Assembly (NCBI GenBank): GCA_036172665.1 | Contig: CM069874.1 | Coordinates: 55,038,707 to 55,102,706 of the forward strand | Direction of reading: 5' to 3' | Length of the DNA: 64,000 bases | Source: Prosopocoilus inquinatus | Lineage: Eukaryota > Arthropoda > Insecta > Coleoptera > Lucanidae | In this document: positions 1-12,700 of the stretch, piece after piece | Layout of the letters: each line of letters opens with the position of its first letter | Position numbering within the stretch: the stretch's first letter is position 1 | Notes under the pieces: model-generated | What the model was told of the DNA's origin: nothing | Seen by the model: the letters and a program-made list of their open reading frames with translations, nothing else | The model's database searches: none | Position numbers and translations under genes: made by a program

Positions 1-790
1 CAGACGGAGGTCAAGTCGTGTTCTTAATTTTGTTTTGTTTTGAACTATGCTCTATTTTTTATTGGTAGGCGATAAATTCGAAGTTATAAAAAAATATGTT
101 TCTCCTGATAGTCCATTACTCGTGTTATTTTTTTTAATTTTATTAAAGTAGCAAGTATATTATAGTTAGTAACGATTGAAGTCAACTTTGAAATTTTTTT
201 GTCATCTATTAGTTATGTAATAAATTCCTCTAATCTGTAAAATCCGCCTACTGATAAAAAATAGATGAAGTTGTTTCTTGTCCGATGAGAAATTTAAATA
301 AAACGTTGAGTGTATTCCCATTCATAATTCTGTCCGGTTTAAGATTAAAAAAAAACTTTTTAATAAAAAAATAAAGTATTGACGATTCAAATTAATTTTT
401 CCCGCCAACGGTAACCATGTAAGTAAAAAGTTTCTATACTTCTCTTCTACATATACTGCTCATGCGCTCTTGCTAATGCTGTGTATTTAGCACGAACGCA
501 TGAGCAGTACAGTATCGAACTGATTTAGAACTGTATAGGAACAAAGCTAAATCTTATTAATCGAAGGAGGAGACACATTATAATAAGAGATACAAAAAAA
601 ATCCTTATATTTGAAAATAATGAAAATCATTGAAACATCGGCATCTTATAGCTTGTCTTATTATTGACAAATTTCTCATAAATTATCACATAAGTTGAGA
701 TTTTAAAGTACAGAAAAAAGTATTCGTGCAAATTGCATACAGAGAAAAATAAATCTAAATTAAATAAATAAACATGTAAAAAAAGGCCAA
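1..790. other. Integrin 3' flank/UTR with a Penelope-terminal remnant
   Basis: AT-rich, no coding signal. It should carry the integrin 3' UTR (minus strand). Positions about 265-360 share the TTGTCCGATGA, CGTTGAGTGT and CTGTCCGGTTT blocks with the terminal region of the Penelope-like element at 47.8 kb, so this is a short remnant of the same family, with its blocks in a different relative orientation. Confidence 0.5.
453..511. repeat. Short hairpin, 13-bp arms
   Basis: TACTGCTCATGCG near 453 is the reverse complement of CGCATGAGCAGTA ending near 511, with a loop of about 33 nt. It lies in the presumed integrin 3' UTR. It could be a tiny foldback element or an RNA hairpin; nothing distinguishes these. 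Confidence 0.5.
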
Positions 791-3700
791 TTACTTTCTA
801 TATGCTGGATTTGCGAAGGTGGTAGTTGCTTTTTTGTAGAGTGGATTTTCTCCCGAATGGAACTTGGCGTTCTTTCTCTCATTTTCAAATTTGGCATACT
901 CGCGACGGTCGTGGATCGACGTCATCAACTTCCAAATAACTAACAAAATCAGTCCTGCTAGAACTATGCTAGCAACAACATAGAGAATAACTAAAACAAG
1001 AAAAAGATATTAATAGTATATTAAAAAAACAATGTCAATGAAGAAGAAATTTAGAAAAAAGAATTTAATAAGATAAAATGATGAAATGAAATTTAAGGCT
1101 GAGTTGCACCAACCTTGATTAACGTTAACACAGATTAACTAATCTGAGTTAGCGACTTTCTAGTTGCACCGACCGTAGTTTGTCCTAATCTTAATTAGTA
1201 AATCTGAATTAGTTAATTCGTGATTATTGTTCGATTAGCGTGTCTGACACGAGTTAAAAGGATTTATTATAAATTTCTGAAGCATACAAGAGCGTTAATC
1301 ACGAATTCTTCTGAACGATTACGACCAAAAATGTATTAAAAATGAATAATAAATTAGTATTACATTGGAACAAGCAGCGGTGGTTTGTTTAACACGAAGA
1401 AATTATTAGTTGGACTAACATAATTTGAAAACAATACAAATTATTCTTTAAAAATTAAAAAATTACGTAAATTCATAAAATATACAGGGTGTTATAAAAA
1501 ACCTGGACAAAGTTTGGCAGATGATAGTGTAGTTCAAAACAAGAAAAAAATTCTAATAATCTCATATCCAGTACACAATACAGTGTCAAATGCTATATGT
1601 TCACTCTTCTAGAATTTAAATTTTTTACATAAAATTTGGAACAAATAAATTAAATAAAAATTTTCTGACGTAGCACTGGCCACCGTACGACTTCCGGTTT
1701 CACCGAAAATTAAATCAACTTTCTTATTCTAATTGGAACGGCTTTTACATTTTTACATATTTAGAATATACAGGTCATTGTGAGTCCGAATACGTCTGAC
1801 TTGGCAATTTTTGTTTCCACGACAGCGAAATTATTATTATTTTTTTTTCAAAGTTATAAATCATGTATTTTCGTTCTAATGCGATCAAGTAATTCGAGAA
1901 AGCCATTCCATTGAGGAGGCGGCTGGCTAGTTACTAATATTACCCGTGGCGACTGACTTACAAATGTTTATAACTCTTTCAGCATTCAATTTAAACCCGG
2001 AAAACGCAGAAAATCCAATTCCAAGGAGCCGGTCAGAATCCGTACCCTCACCGACACATGAAAATTGTTTTTTTCACATAGATTCCACACATACCAGGAA
2101 ACGATTCAAACCCACGCCTAATAGTTTGGTCAAGCATTCAAAAACCAACAAAAATAAATGCTGAGAAGCATATTAACAGAATTTATGAGAAAAATAAAAG
2201 ACTTTAGAAACAAGCAGCTTTATCAAAAGCAAACAACCAGTTTAGGATACGTCAAGATATTTTCAGCTTGTTTCTAAAGTCTTTTATTTGTCACATCATT
2301 TAATTAATTACCAAAGAGCAAGAACTTTTGAAATTATACTCAACTAAAAACTTATTTCATTCTTTATCTTAACTAAAAGTGAAACTAAATCATCATGAAA
2401 ACTGGAGGGCATATCACAATACTATGGCTAGCTTAAACCATAGAGTTCATTGTCATTTATAGTTTCTGCGGCTAGAGATGCTTCTCACCCTTATCAAAAA
2501 TTGTGGAGACACCATTTAAACGTTAGTACAAATTAGGCAAGTTTTACCTTATAAATTTCACGATAGTTTTTAACGGTCTATAAAGTATTACTTCAGCTAC
2601 AAAATGCTGTTTTAATTAAGCCAGAACTAATATTTTTTTTAAATTCTACACATTGACGGTATACTTTTATATTTATTTAAGTTTACATTAGTTAATTACA
2701 TTAATACTAATAATAAACAATATTATAATTCATCGAACAAGAGTTAACTGCTATGATGAATTTAATTTAAATTAATGAAGTTGGTTTAAAGTTCCCTTTA
2801 AAAAAAAAGCCGCAAGTGAGTTGTATATAAATTGACTCTCGGATAAAACGGACTGGATAATGACAAACCATAACAGTAACGTCATACTTATTCGTGACAC
2901 GTCATCTATACTAATGACGTTTCACCTTAATCGGAAATCAACTAACTCAAGTTAAATATCCGTCGGTGCAACAGCGTTTGTTTTAACATGAATTATATTT
3001 TAATCACGGATTAACTAACACAAATTAATGCATAAATTTCAGCTGTCAGTCATCATATGTCACTAAGGCCCAGTTTTACAAATGCGGTTCAACTTTGAAC
3101 CGAGGCTTAAACCCTTAGCAACAATTGTTGAAATAATCGTTGCTAAGGGTTTAAGTCTCGGTTCAAAGTTGAACCGCATTTGTAAAACTGGACCTAAGCA
3201 ACTCAGCCAAAAGCGTTCATTAACGTATTGGGATGTACTGGAACATACAAATTATGTCTTCTTCTGAAGAAAGAGATTCGACATTATGCTACTTTTACAT
3301 GACAATTTTTTTTGTAATTGAAGTTTGTACTTAAAATTTTTTTGTGTTGTGATTTCCGTTTTTATTTGTGAAGGAACCCAAACACCCCTTTGCTGAACTT
3401 AGGTCGAGAAACACTGCATTAGAGCTTACAATAAATAGAAATTTTCCAATATCAGCAATTACTTTGCGATTTTTTGCTACTGAAAGTTTTCTGCAAGTTT
3501 TAGCGGATCATATTAATATCTTCAGAACAGATTAACAGACACATGCGAAGGTTGCGGACCTTCAGCTCAGTAGAATATTTCCACAAAGCAAATTGATGCA
3601 AATTCCAGAGAATTTATGTATATGGCCCAGGCATCAATGAAAATTAACAAAATTATTGATGTATTTCATCAAGTATGACGATTTCCCAGAGTGATTGGCG

Positions 3701-6700
3701 CCATCGTCTATACGCATGTGAAAATAATATCCGTAACATTACATCTGCGTTCTCTCTTTTCCATTTTCAAAGGCACACAAAATAGAAACTGACGCAAGTG
3801 ACACATTTAAGTACAAATTTGATATAAACGAACTGGATAAATGGCCAATCATAATGCTAAACGTCACAGTTTCGATATCGTATTAGTGACGTTGCAAATC
3901 AACTAACTCAAGTTAAAAATATGTCGGTGCAACAGCGTTTGTTTTAACATGAATTAAATTTTAATCACGGATTAACTAACATGGATTAAGGCATTTAATT
4001 TCAGATGTCGGTGCAACTCAGCCTAAGTGTTGTAAATTGTTGTAAGACGTTAATGTCATCAAGTATTTGTATTTTGGTCAATAAATATTTAAATGGTGTT
4101 AATATTTTATAATTTCAGTGAAATGCATGGTACTACATTGCAAGAGTGGGACGCGCTATACAAAATTATTTGCAACTATAAATTTGGATAATTAGGTACC
4201 TACAATTTTTAATCATGTTACTTACTCCAGAGGCTAAAAGGTTCAGGACACGTTTTCTCCTTTAAAGCCTTTACAACGAGCTGTTTCAGGATAGTGTACG
4301 AATACTGAAAAGTCATAGTACAGCCGGCTTTGTCAAGTACTCGACATATTTTGATATTTTCAGCATCGTCATCTTCGATTTGTTCGACTATTTCCGTGTT
4401 AAATTCTTTGCACTTCTCTTTGCATTCCTGTTCGTCGTAATCGCCTGACTTGTACGCCTGGCACTCCACACAAGGTCGAAATTCTGCACATCTGAAATAT
4501 TTATAGATTTTCTAAACAGAAAGACTACATGATCAAAATCAAAACGATATAATTGTGCTCTAAGGCAATTAAGTTTTCTTTTTTCCTATATCTACGAGTA
4601 TAAGTGAAACCAAGCGCGGTAGTATAGTAGGTATAGTAGGGGTACATAACGGGGTACATCCCCTTTCTTCGCAATATTAGTTGCGCGCTAATCACAACAG
4701 CCATTTTTTTTTTGTAACTTCTGTGAGATCACACGAACGAAGTCATTCTCACCGTCGAATAGTAGGGATACTACGAGCTCGCTCTTTTCTGATTTATATG
4801 CCCACGTTTGAATCAAACTATTTCAATAATAGATGTTTTAATAAAAAACCAACCTTTGACCAGCACAAGAAGCGCATTCCTCGCAATAAGTTCCTGAATA
4901 TTTTAGTTCATCTAAGTTGCATTCACAAACTCCACAAACGCAATTGCCATGTCCAGAACAAATGCCACCATCGCCACTGGGTGCAACACAAGTTAAATTT
5001 GAATTTGGACACTCACAGGCCTCCCCTGTCCAACCAGATAGGCATTTACAAACCCCGCAATCACATTTTCCATTTTCCTCTCCAGAACAAACTCGTCCTG
5101 CGTAACGCTTGCAAGAATAATTATCACACTCGCAATACTTCCCGTAAACCCTCTGAGGTGGCGGTCTTTTATCACATTCACATTTACCACACTTACACAC
5201 GCCGAATCCGGAACATATTTCCGAACTGTTGGAGTCCTTCCTACACAAACTATCATCATCGCTGGACGACGATTCCCTGTTACATTCGCAGCTGTTACCA
5301 AAGTTACCCTCACTGCAGACGCAAACACCACATTTCAGGTCACCTTTGTAGTTGCAATCAGATGAAAGTGGAATATATCCTGCATGTCCAGATTGTTCAC
5401 AAGGACAATCGCATATCACGTCCAGTTCCACCATTAAAACTTCATTGACGCCTTCGGGTTTGATCTGAATCATCTCTTTGGTTGACCTGTTTTGGCACTC
5501 AATTGGTTTTATGGTCGCCCTGAAATCCACAACTGTACCCACTTTTAAATTGGTGCAACCGTTTTCTGTCGAATTTGGACACGACGCCTGATATTTAATT
5601 TCTACGGTTGATGAGGAGTTGTCTGTTATTCGCACAGAATCTGCGATTTTCTTGAAAAAAAGAAAAAAAGTAAAAACTTGAATAGAAGAAATGAGTACGT
5701 TAAATGCAGAACTATTTTACTACTTACGTTGTAATTATCCAAAACTAGATCCACAACATTATCCGATCTATCCTTCAATTCTCCAACTCCCGAATTCTCA
5801 ATATTCATCTGTAATTGCTTGTACGTCTCGTAAATTCTTTTTCTACCTGTCACGATAGCAAAAATCAAATTGATATTGTTTTCCTTGGCGATATAATTCA
5901 AATGGGAAATGGATGGATAGTCATAAACCAAGTCGTGGGTGTAACTATTATTGGCCAGATGACACCTGGCGTCGTTTGGCTCCACTACACCAGCGAGCTT
6001 TCCATCACCTGCACTGTGGAAGGTTGCGTCTGTCGAGAAGACGATAATATGACGTGCTTGGGGACGCCAGCCGATTTCGTCCTTGCAGACTATGGCTTGC
6101 ATCAGGGCATCAAAACCGCCTTCTGGGGCGTCTAAATTACCTGAGACTCTCGCTCTGAGTACTTCATTGGAAAACTGAGAGTAATCGGTTGTTAAAGGCA
6201 AATGGTTTTTAAAACTGTATGCTTTGACACAACCATCACAAGGTGAATTAATTCTAAAAGAAATATTTATTTTACAGAATATCATTACATTAATAATTAT
6301 TATAAAATCCGTTCAATAAAATTCGTTATCAAAAAAGCACTGAATTTGCTTTTATTTTTTTAATGGCACGCTAAGCTACAACGTCCCATCAAAAAATAAA
6401 AGCAAGTTCAGAGGCTTCTTGATAACGGATTTTATTGGACGCATTTTAAAAAAGTGAAAGTAAAAAATTGATTCCGTCAGATCAAAAGAAACTGGAAAAT
6501 TATGAAAGTTTATAACTTGAATGAAACAAGAAGAACCAAAACACGATTATAGATGTAAAAGATTGGGACAATCTAAGTTTTATTCAAGATAAACCCCGTC
6601 ATAATTTTAAAGTTCAAAAGATGCATACTTACTTCTTTGGTGCTGTACTTATAAAAGGCATGTCAACTTTATCAACAAAACTTCCGAAACCCAGCTTAAA

Positions 6701-9700
6701 ATTATTAGTAATTTGTCTCATAACTTCAACCAATTTCCCCCCAAGTTCAGCCAGTTTATTCTTGTGGTCTTTCATGGACGCTGACAAATCCATTATGTAG
6801 TACAGATCTATAGGGTAGTTTTTAGCCTGGGCATATTGGAAATTGATCGGGAATTCCTGGCCTCTCCTCAGAGTCAGTTTGATTTTTTGTGGCCTTATTT
6901 GCACGGCTCTGGGTGAATTTAGTCCGGATTGTAATGGATCATCTTCCAAGGTTTGGAATGAACTGCTTGGATCGATGATGTTACTGTTGGGACACCAACC
7001 TGAGCTTGCGTCTTTTTCATTTTGGCAGCGTAATGATACTGTCTAAAATAGGATGATCACAACTTCAGACAAAGCTAGCAGTTGGTGAAAGACAAAATAA
7101 TAACAAAGATTACAGCATATGCATTACTGCATTAGTAATGTCAGTAGCAAAAAAAAATATCTGTTGGGCAGTTAAGCCTGTGAGGCTTCACCTTCAAAGA
7201 AGTTCGAGAGGCTAACAAGTTATAAAATAATTGCATTTCTAATTGTTTCAGCGCGAATGGTGGAATTCTTAAATAGGTATATCAAAAATATAACTATATT
7301 ACATAGATACAACAGTTCTTTCAAAATTTTTCGTGTTATCTCTGTCCATAAGAAAGGCACCTACTTTAATATTGCTAACAGTAGACCTATTTGTATTACG
7401 CCTATTCTTGGAAAGAAATTTGAAATCATTCTTAACAACAGAATTCTTGCACATTGTCATTAGATAATTTTAAGCTTACTATGAAAAAGTATCTAATAAA
7501 TATGGCCCGGCCCTGTTTGATAACAATTAATTTTTCAATCGTGTTACGAATTTGGGGGTTCGCAAATTATAGTCGTTGAATTTCAGAACACTTTAATTAC
7601 AAACTGTCCCTTTACACAATTAAAACACAATAGTAAAGAGCTGCAACACTTGTCTATCCAATAACGCTTCTACAAAATGTACTTTCTATTTATTCGAGGT
7701 ATGAACCCTTCGCTTGCTAACTTCTAACTGAACTAACTGGCGCGCCTAACGGGCTTTTATAGTAGATCGCTGTAATCTCGAACGTGCTGGAAAGGACGAG
7801 AAACTTTCGATAACATTCTGTGACGCAAGATGGAGCGGCTGTTGCTAAAGAAAGATCTATTTGCGCGTCACGGCTGTAACAATAGCAATTTTATTGATAA
7901 ATAGTCTTCCATCAAAACCAGTTGATGTTATTTTTTTTATTCCGTTGTTGACCTGTTTTTAAACATAAGGTGTTTTGTGTTTTTATTCATGTTTAATGTT
8001 CTGAATGATATGTTTTTGCTGATAGAAAAACAAATGAGCATCGCATAACTAAGATATAAACTGAAATTTTAATTTTTTAAATGGAACACTTGGTATTTTT
8101 AGAATTATTTGGTATCTGAAATAACAATCGCCTTTCTTTTTCTTAAACAAATTTTATCTTTTAAAACTTTGTTTAATTAAAACGTAACATTTTATCTAAG
8201 AGACGATTATTCACATTTTATACCACGGGTTTCTAACGAGATCGGTATCGACCCCTTGGAGGTCGGTGAAGACTTGAAAGGGGTCGATGAACCTTTATTA
8301 GGAGTCTGTTAGGGGTCTTTCAGGGCGTCGGAGTTGTTAAGTCTTGCGTAATGAAGGTCTTGCTGAATAGTTTATAGAGAAAAGTAAAAGAATTACATAT
8401 AATATTAAATGAATTTGAATTAGCTCGTATAAAGGAGAAAAAAAGACTTTCAATTGATTATCAAAATCAAAAGACTCCTAAAATACAAATAAAATCTCAA
8501 TGAAACAAAAACAAAAGACGATCGTCAAACAAGACAGGACGAAAATAAAAATCGTGTGAAACTCATTAAGTCAAATTGTTATAAACTGACTTTCACCAGA
8601 ATAAAAAATTTAATTCAATTTAATAATTAAAAAATAAAATATAAAATAAATTCGCCAAAAATCGGCGGAATTAAAATGTAAAATAATATAATCTTAAATC
8701 GTGTAAAAAAGAAACAAAAGACGTTCAATTGATGATTAAAAAAATCAAGTCATGTCAAATAAAATCAAAATTAATTTCAAAGTGAAAAACAAAACGAATG
8801 AAATCGATTAAAAGAAGAAACAAAGGTCCATCACTTGATTATATTAAAAGTTAAATAAAATAGAGTCAAATGAGAATTGTATAAAAATAAAGGGTGATGA
8901 TAAAGTTAGGACCAAAATAAAACAACGTTCAATTGATAATTAAAAAAATCAAAAGTCATGTCAAATAAAATCAAAATTAATTTCAAAGTGAAAAACAAAA
9001 CGAATGAAATGGATTAAAAGAAACAAAGGTCCATCACTTAATTATATTAAAAGTTAAATAAAATAGTCAAATGAGAATTGTATGATAAAGTTAGGACCAA
9101 AATAAAAATTATATAAAACTAGCATTAAGTCAAATTTTTTATCGAAACTGGGCCATCAGTGAATAATTTAAAAACAAAATAAAGTCAGATCAAATAAAAG
9201 AGAAAATAAAATGGCAATCAATCGACGGAATTAATGTATAAAATAAATTCACACTCAATAAACGAAAATCAAAACAAATCAACGAAAAAATAATGGTAAA
9301 TAGTAGTTAAAAAATAAAAAAAAACGAATAAAATATATTAAAAGTAAGAGAAAGGGGGCGTGAATCATAACATAGCTCAAAAGTGGGTCGCGAAACCTAA
9401 AAGTTTGGGAAACGCGGAGCTATTTGGTACTTACTATGAAAGATTTTTTTAAACACTGCATATTTCTAATAGTCAAGCAAGCTTTCTTGACATTCAGTTA
9501 TTTGTCTGGCAGCGTAATTAGATTCAGATTATGTTCGATCAGATATAAAGTACGAAGAAGTACAAGCAATAAACAAAATATGCCAAGAAAAAACAGGTGA
9601 ATTATCAAGTATATATCTTTACGAATTAAATCTAGTCATAATAGAATCCTATCAATCTCCTGGTAGTGATATCGGCCAATTTGTAGATCTGCTAAATGAA

Positions 9701-12700
9701 GCAATCGAATATATATTTCAAACCTACTCAAACACAATAAGAATTGTTCTGACTGGGGACTTTAACGTTGACATAACTAAAGAGACCAGTGCTTCATCGT
9801 TTCTGCTAAATGCGATGACAAGCTTTGGCCTAACTAATGCCACTCAAGAATATACACGTATCCAAGGTGATTCCCACTCATGCATCGATAACGTGTTCAC
9901 CAATATAACTGAACGCGATACCACTATTATCCCCACACACATTTCTGATCATAACGCAATTAATTTTATCTTAAATATTAATTCAATGCCCATGAACAGA
10001 GACAAATACCGAAATTTTTCAAAAAATAATATGGACATCTTCATTCAATTTCTTACAAATGAATCATGGATATCAACATATACAGCTACAAATGCAGCAA
10101 CAAAATATAAGAACTTCCTAAATACCCTCTTAGGTCATTTTGAAAGTGCTTTCCCTTTAATTATGAAGAAACAAAAAACGCAAAAGTTTAAAATGTCTGA
10201 TGACTTGAGACAGATTAAAGAAACCCTGCATTTAATCCACGACACACTTATGCAGCAGGGCGATGATGACTTGAAACAAATATTCAGTAGTTACAAACAG
10301 TTTTACCTACAATGTGTCACGGAAGAAAAAAGAAAAAGTCACGTCGACGAACTTGGAATGGCAACTAATAAACAGAAAGCGCTGTGGGATATAATAAAAA
10401 AAGAAACGTCGCCTCATTCTTCGAGTGAAGCAATCAATATCACATGCGAGGAGTTCAACCAATTTTTTTGTAGCATTGGAAATAATACACTCCAAAACAT
10501 CGCTGTAAGCAGGAACAATCCAACTCATACCTGAATACACTCACGCGAAATTCCTCTACATGCTACCTAACTCCTGTTACTCCAGAGGAAATCAGATCAA
10601 TTATAGGTGGACTTAAACCAAAAACCTCGACAGATGTTTACGGCCTGAATACAAAACTCATTAGGACATGTTCCAAGTACATAGCTCATCCTCTAGCGAA
10701 TATTATCAACACGTGCTTCCAAGAAGGTGTAGTCCCTGACGAAATGAAAATAGCGAAGGTTGTGCCCGTATTCAAAAAAGGAAACCGTTCTTCCATCACC
10801 AACTACAGACCCATCTCAATCCTGCCTATCCCATCTAAGATCTTCGAAGCTGCCTTGTGCACCAGGTTGAATAACTTCCTCTCAAAAAACAACTGTTTGA
10901 CTGATTGCCAGTTTGGATTCAGAAAGGGGAAAAATACGACAGACGCAGTACTATCGCTCTTGAATTATGTATGGGATGCTTTCGAAGAACATTGCGATTG
11001 TGAAGCCTTACTGTGTGACCTGAGTAAAGCGTTCGACTGTATGCAACACGATATATTCCTTTCGAAACTCGAACATTATGGCGTAAGAGAGGAATCACTC
11101 TGCAACTCGTACAATCTTATCTGGAAAATAGGAAGCAAGGCGTCTATCTAGGTGGACAAATCAGCAACTTGTCACCCATTCTTACTGGTGTTCCACAAGG
11201 CTCACTGACGGGATCTCCTTTCTTCAGTATTTTTATTAATGATCTGCCACACCGAATACCAGCTCATACTATTCTATATGCAGATGATACAACTTTAATA
11301 TGCAAAGGCCATAGTTACAAAGAAGCTCAAGTAAACCTGGACAAAGCAAACAAAGAAGCTGCAATCTGGTTTTCCGATAATAAACTGTTCTTAAATAACG
11401 ATAAATCATCGAAATTAGTATTCACTACCAAACGAAACACTGGTTTAATAGCAGCAAATACTACTAAATTCCTTGGTATTACACTGGATACCCGGCTAAC
11501 TTGGAAAGCGCATACGGATGAACTTCTAAACAAACTTGCCGCAGCTACCTACGCAATCCGAAGAATTAGGGATATTATAGATAAAGAAGCCTCATTAGTT
11601 GCTTATTTCGCCCTATTTCAGTCAAGAATGAGTTATGGTATTCAAGTTTGGAGAGAATCTGCTCACGCCCAGGCCGTCTTTGTTGCCCAAAAAAGGCAAT
11701 TCGCATTATTGTTGCCACGTTGCTCAACAAAGTCACTGCAGACCTTTATTTCGCAAACTTGACATAATGACAATGACATCTCTGTACCTTCACTCTCAGC
11801 TTACAAGAGCTCACGACGAAGCTGACACATTACCGAAAAGGGGAGCTACAATATCTGCAAACTTAAGAAGCCATTACAAATTAGAAGTATCAATACGAAG
11901 AATAAATGCCACGAGACATTTGTACCTTTACAATAAATTACCGATAGGACGGACCAAATTGTCAAAGAAAGTGTTTCCCAAAAATTAAAATCTTATTTAA
12001 TAGGCAAGGCGTATTATAATGTAAATGAATATCTTGAAGATACCCTAAAATTGTAATTGCAATCTCACTTAATGTGCTTAATGTACTTTTAATGCAATTT
12101 AATGCAATTTTGATTTTGACGAAACTGTAAATTATTGAGTTGAATAAACGTTATTATTATTATTATTATTATTATAAAAAATGAGTAAAATAGAATGATT
12201 TTATTGAAACAGTACTGAGGTATTTGCTCTTGAATTTCTTCTTAAAATAATTTCCTGCTTTTCTCGTCAATATCGGAATTGTCCCGTTTTCGAATCTCAA
12301 GTTCCAGTGTCCCGGCGAGATCTTTCGGGATGTTCGAATATTCCGGTTTATCGTTTTTTTCGATTCTTACCAATATTTACATTGGGCTCATTCAGCAGAC
12401 CCAACTGTTGTGCAACTGACTAAATTTTTGCTAAATGCTTAAAGTGATCACTTTCTGATCAGTGATAGCTCCAAAACTCCGAGACTTGAGAAGCTCATTC
12501 AGCAGAAATAAGCGCTCAGTCACAACTTTGGGAGCAGGAACTGTCACTGATTTGTTCTGCTAAATATGGCCATCGTCTAACCGATAACGGTAATGTTATT
12601 GCATTGAGAAGGTACCGCCATTCTATTCCGTGTTTTTCGTTTACCAAATTAAAAAGGGCTCTCTAGACACAGAGTAATGCTATAAGCAGATGCTTGCTAC

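Larger units (their letters stand above)
1097..4023. mobile_element. PIF/Harbinger-like composite element with GGCTGAGTTGCACC ends
   Basis: Both ends read GGCTGAGTTGCACC inward and are flanked by TAA (1094-1096 and 4024-4026), the three-base duplication typical of PIF/Harbinger elements. Internal sub-terminal blocks (GTTAACTAATC-like, TTGCACCGAC) recur near 1150, 2950 and 3910, suggesting nested or internally duplicated copies. No transposase is visible. It fills most of the last integrin intron (991-4225). A CAGGGTGTTATAAAAAACC block near 1484 resembles a separate mariner-type terminus inserted within it. Confidence 0.55.

Noticed and set aside
3082..3267. 61-codon plus-strand frame
   Set aside because: Lies almost wholly in a palindromic MITE, so the frame is incidental.
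4681..5448. 255-codon plus-strand frame
   Set aside because: Runs opposite to the integrin EGF exon; His/Asn-rich composition reflects antisense cysteine codons.
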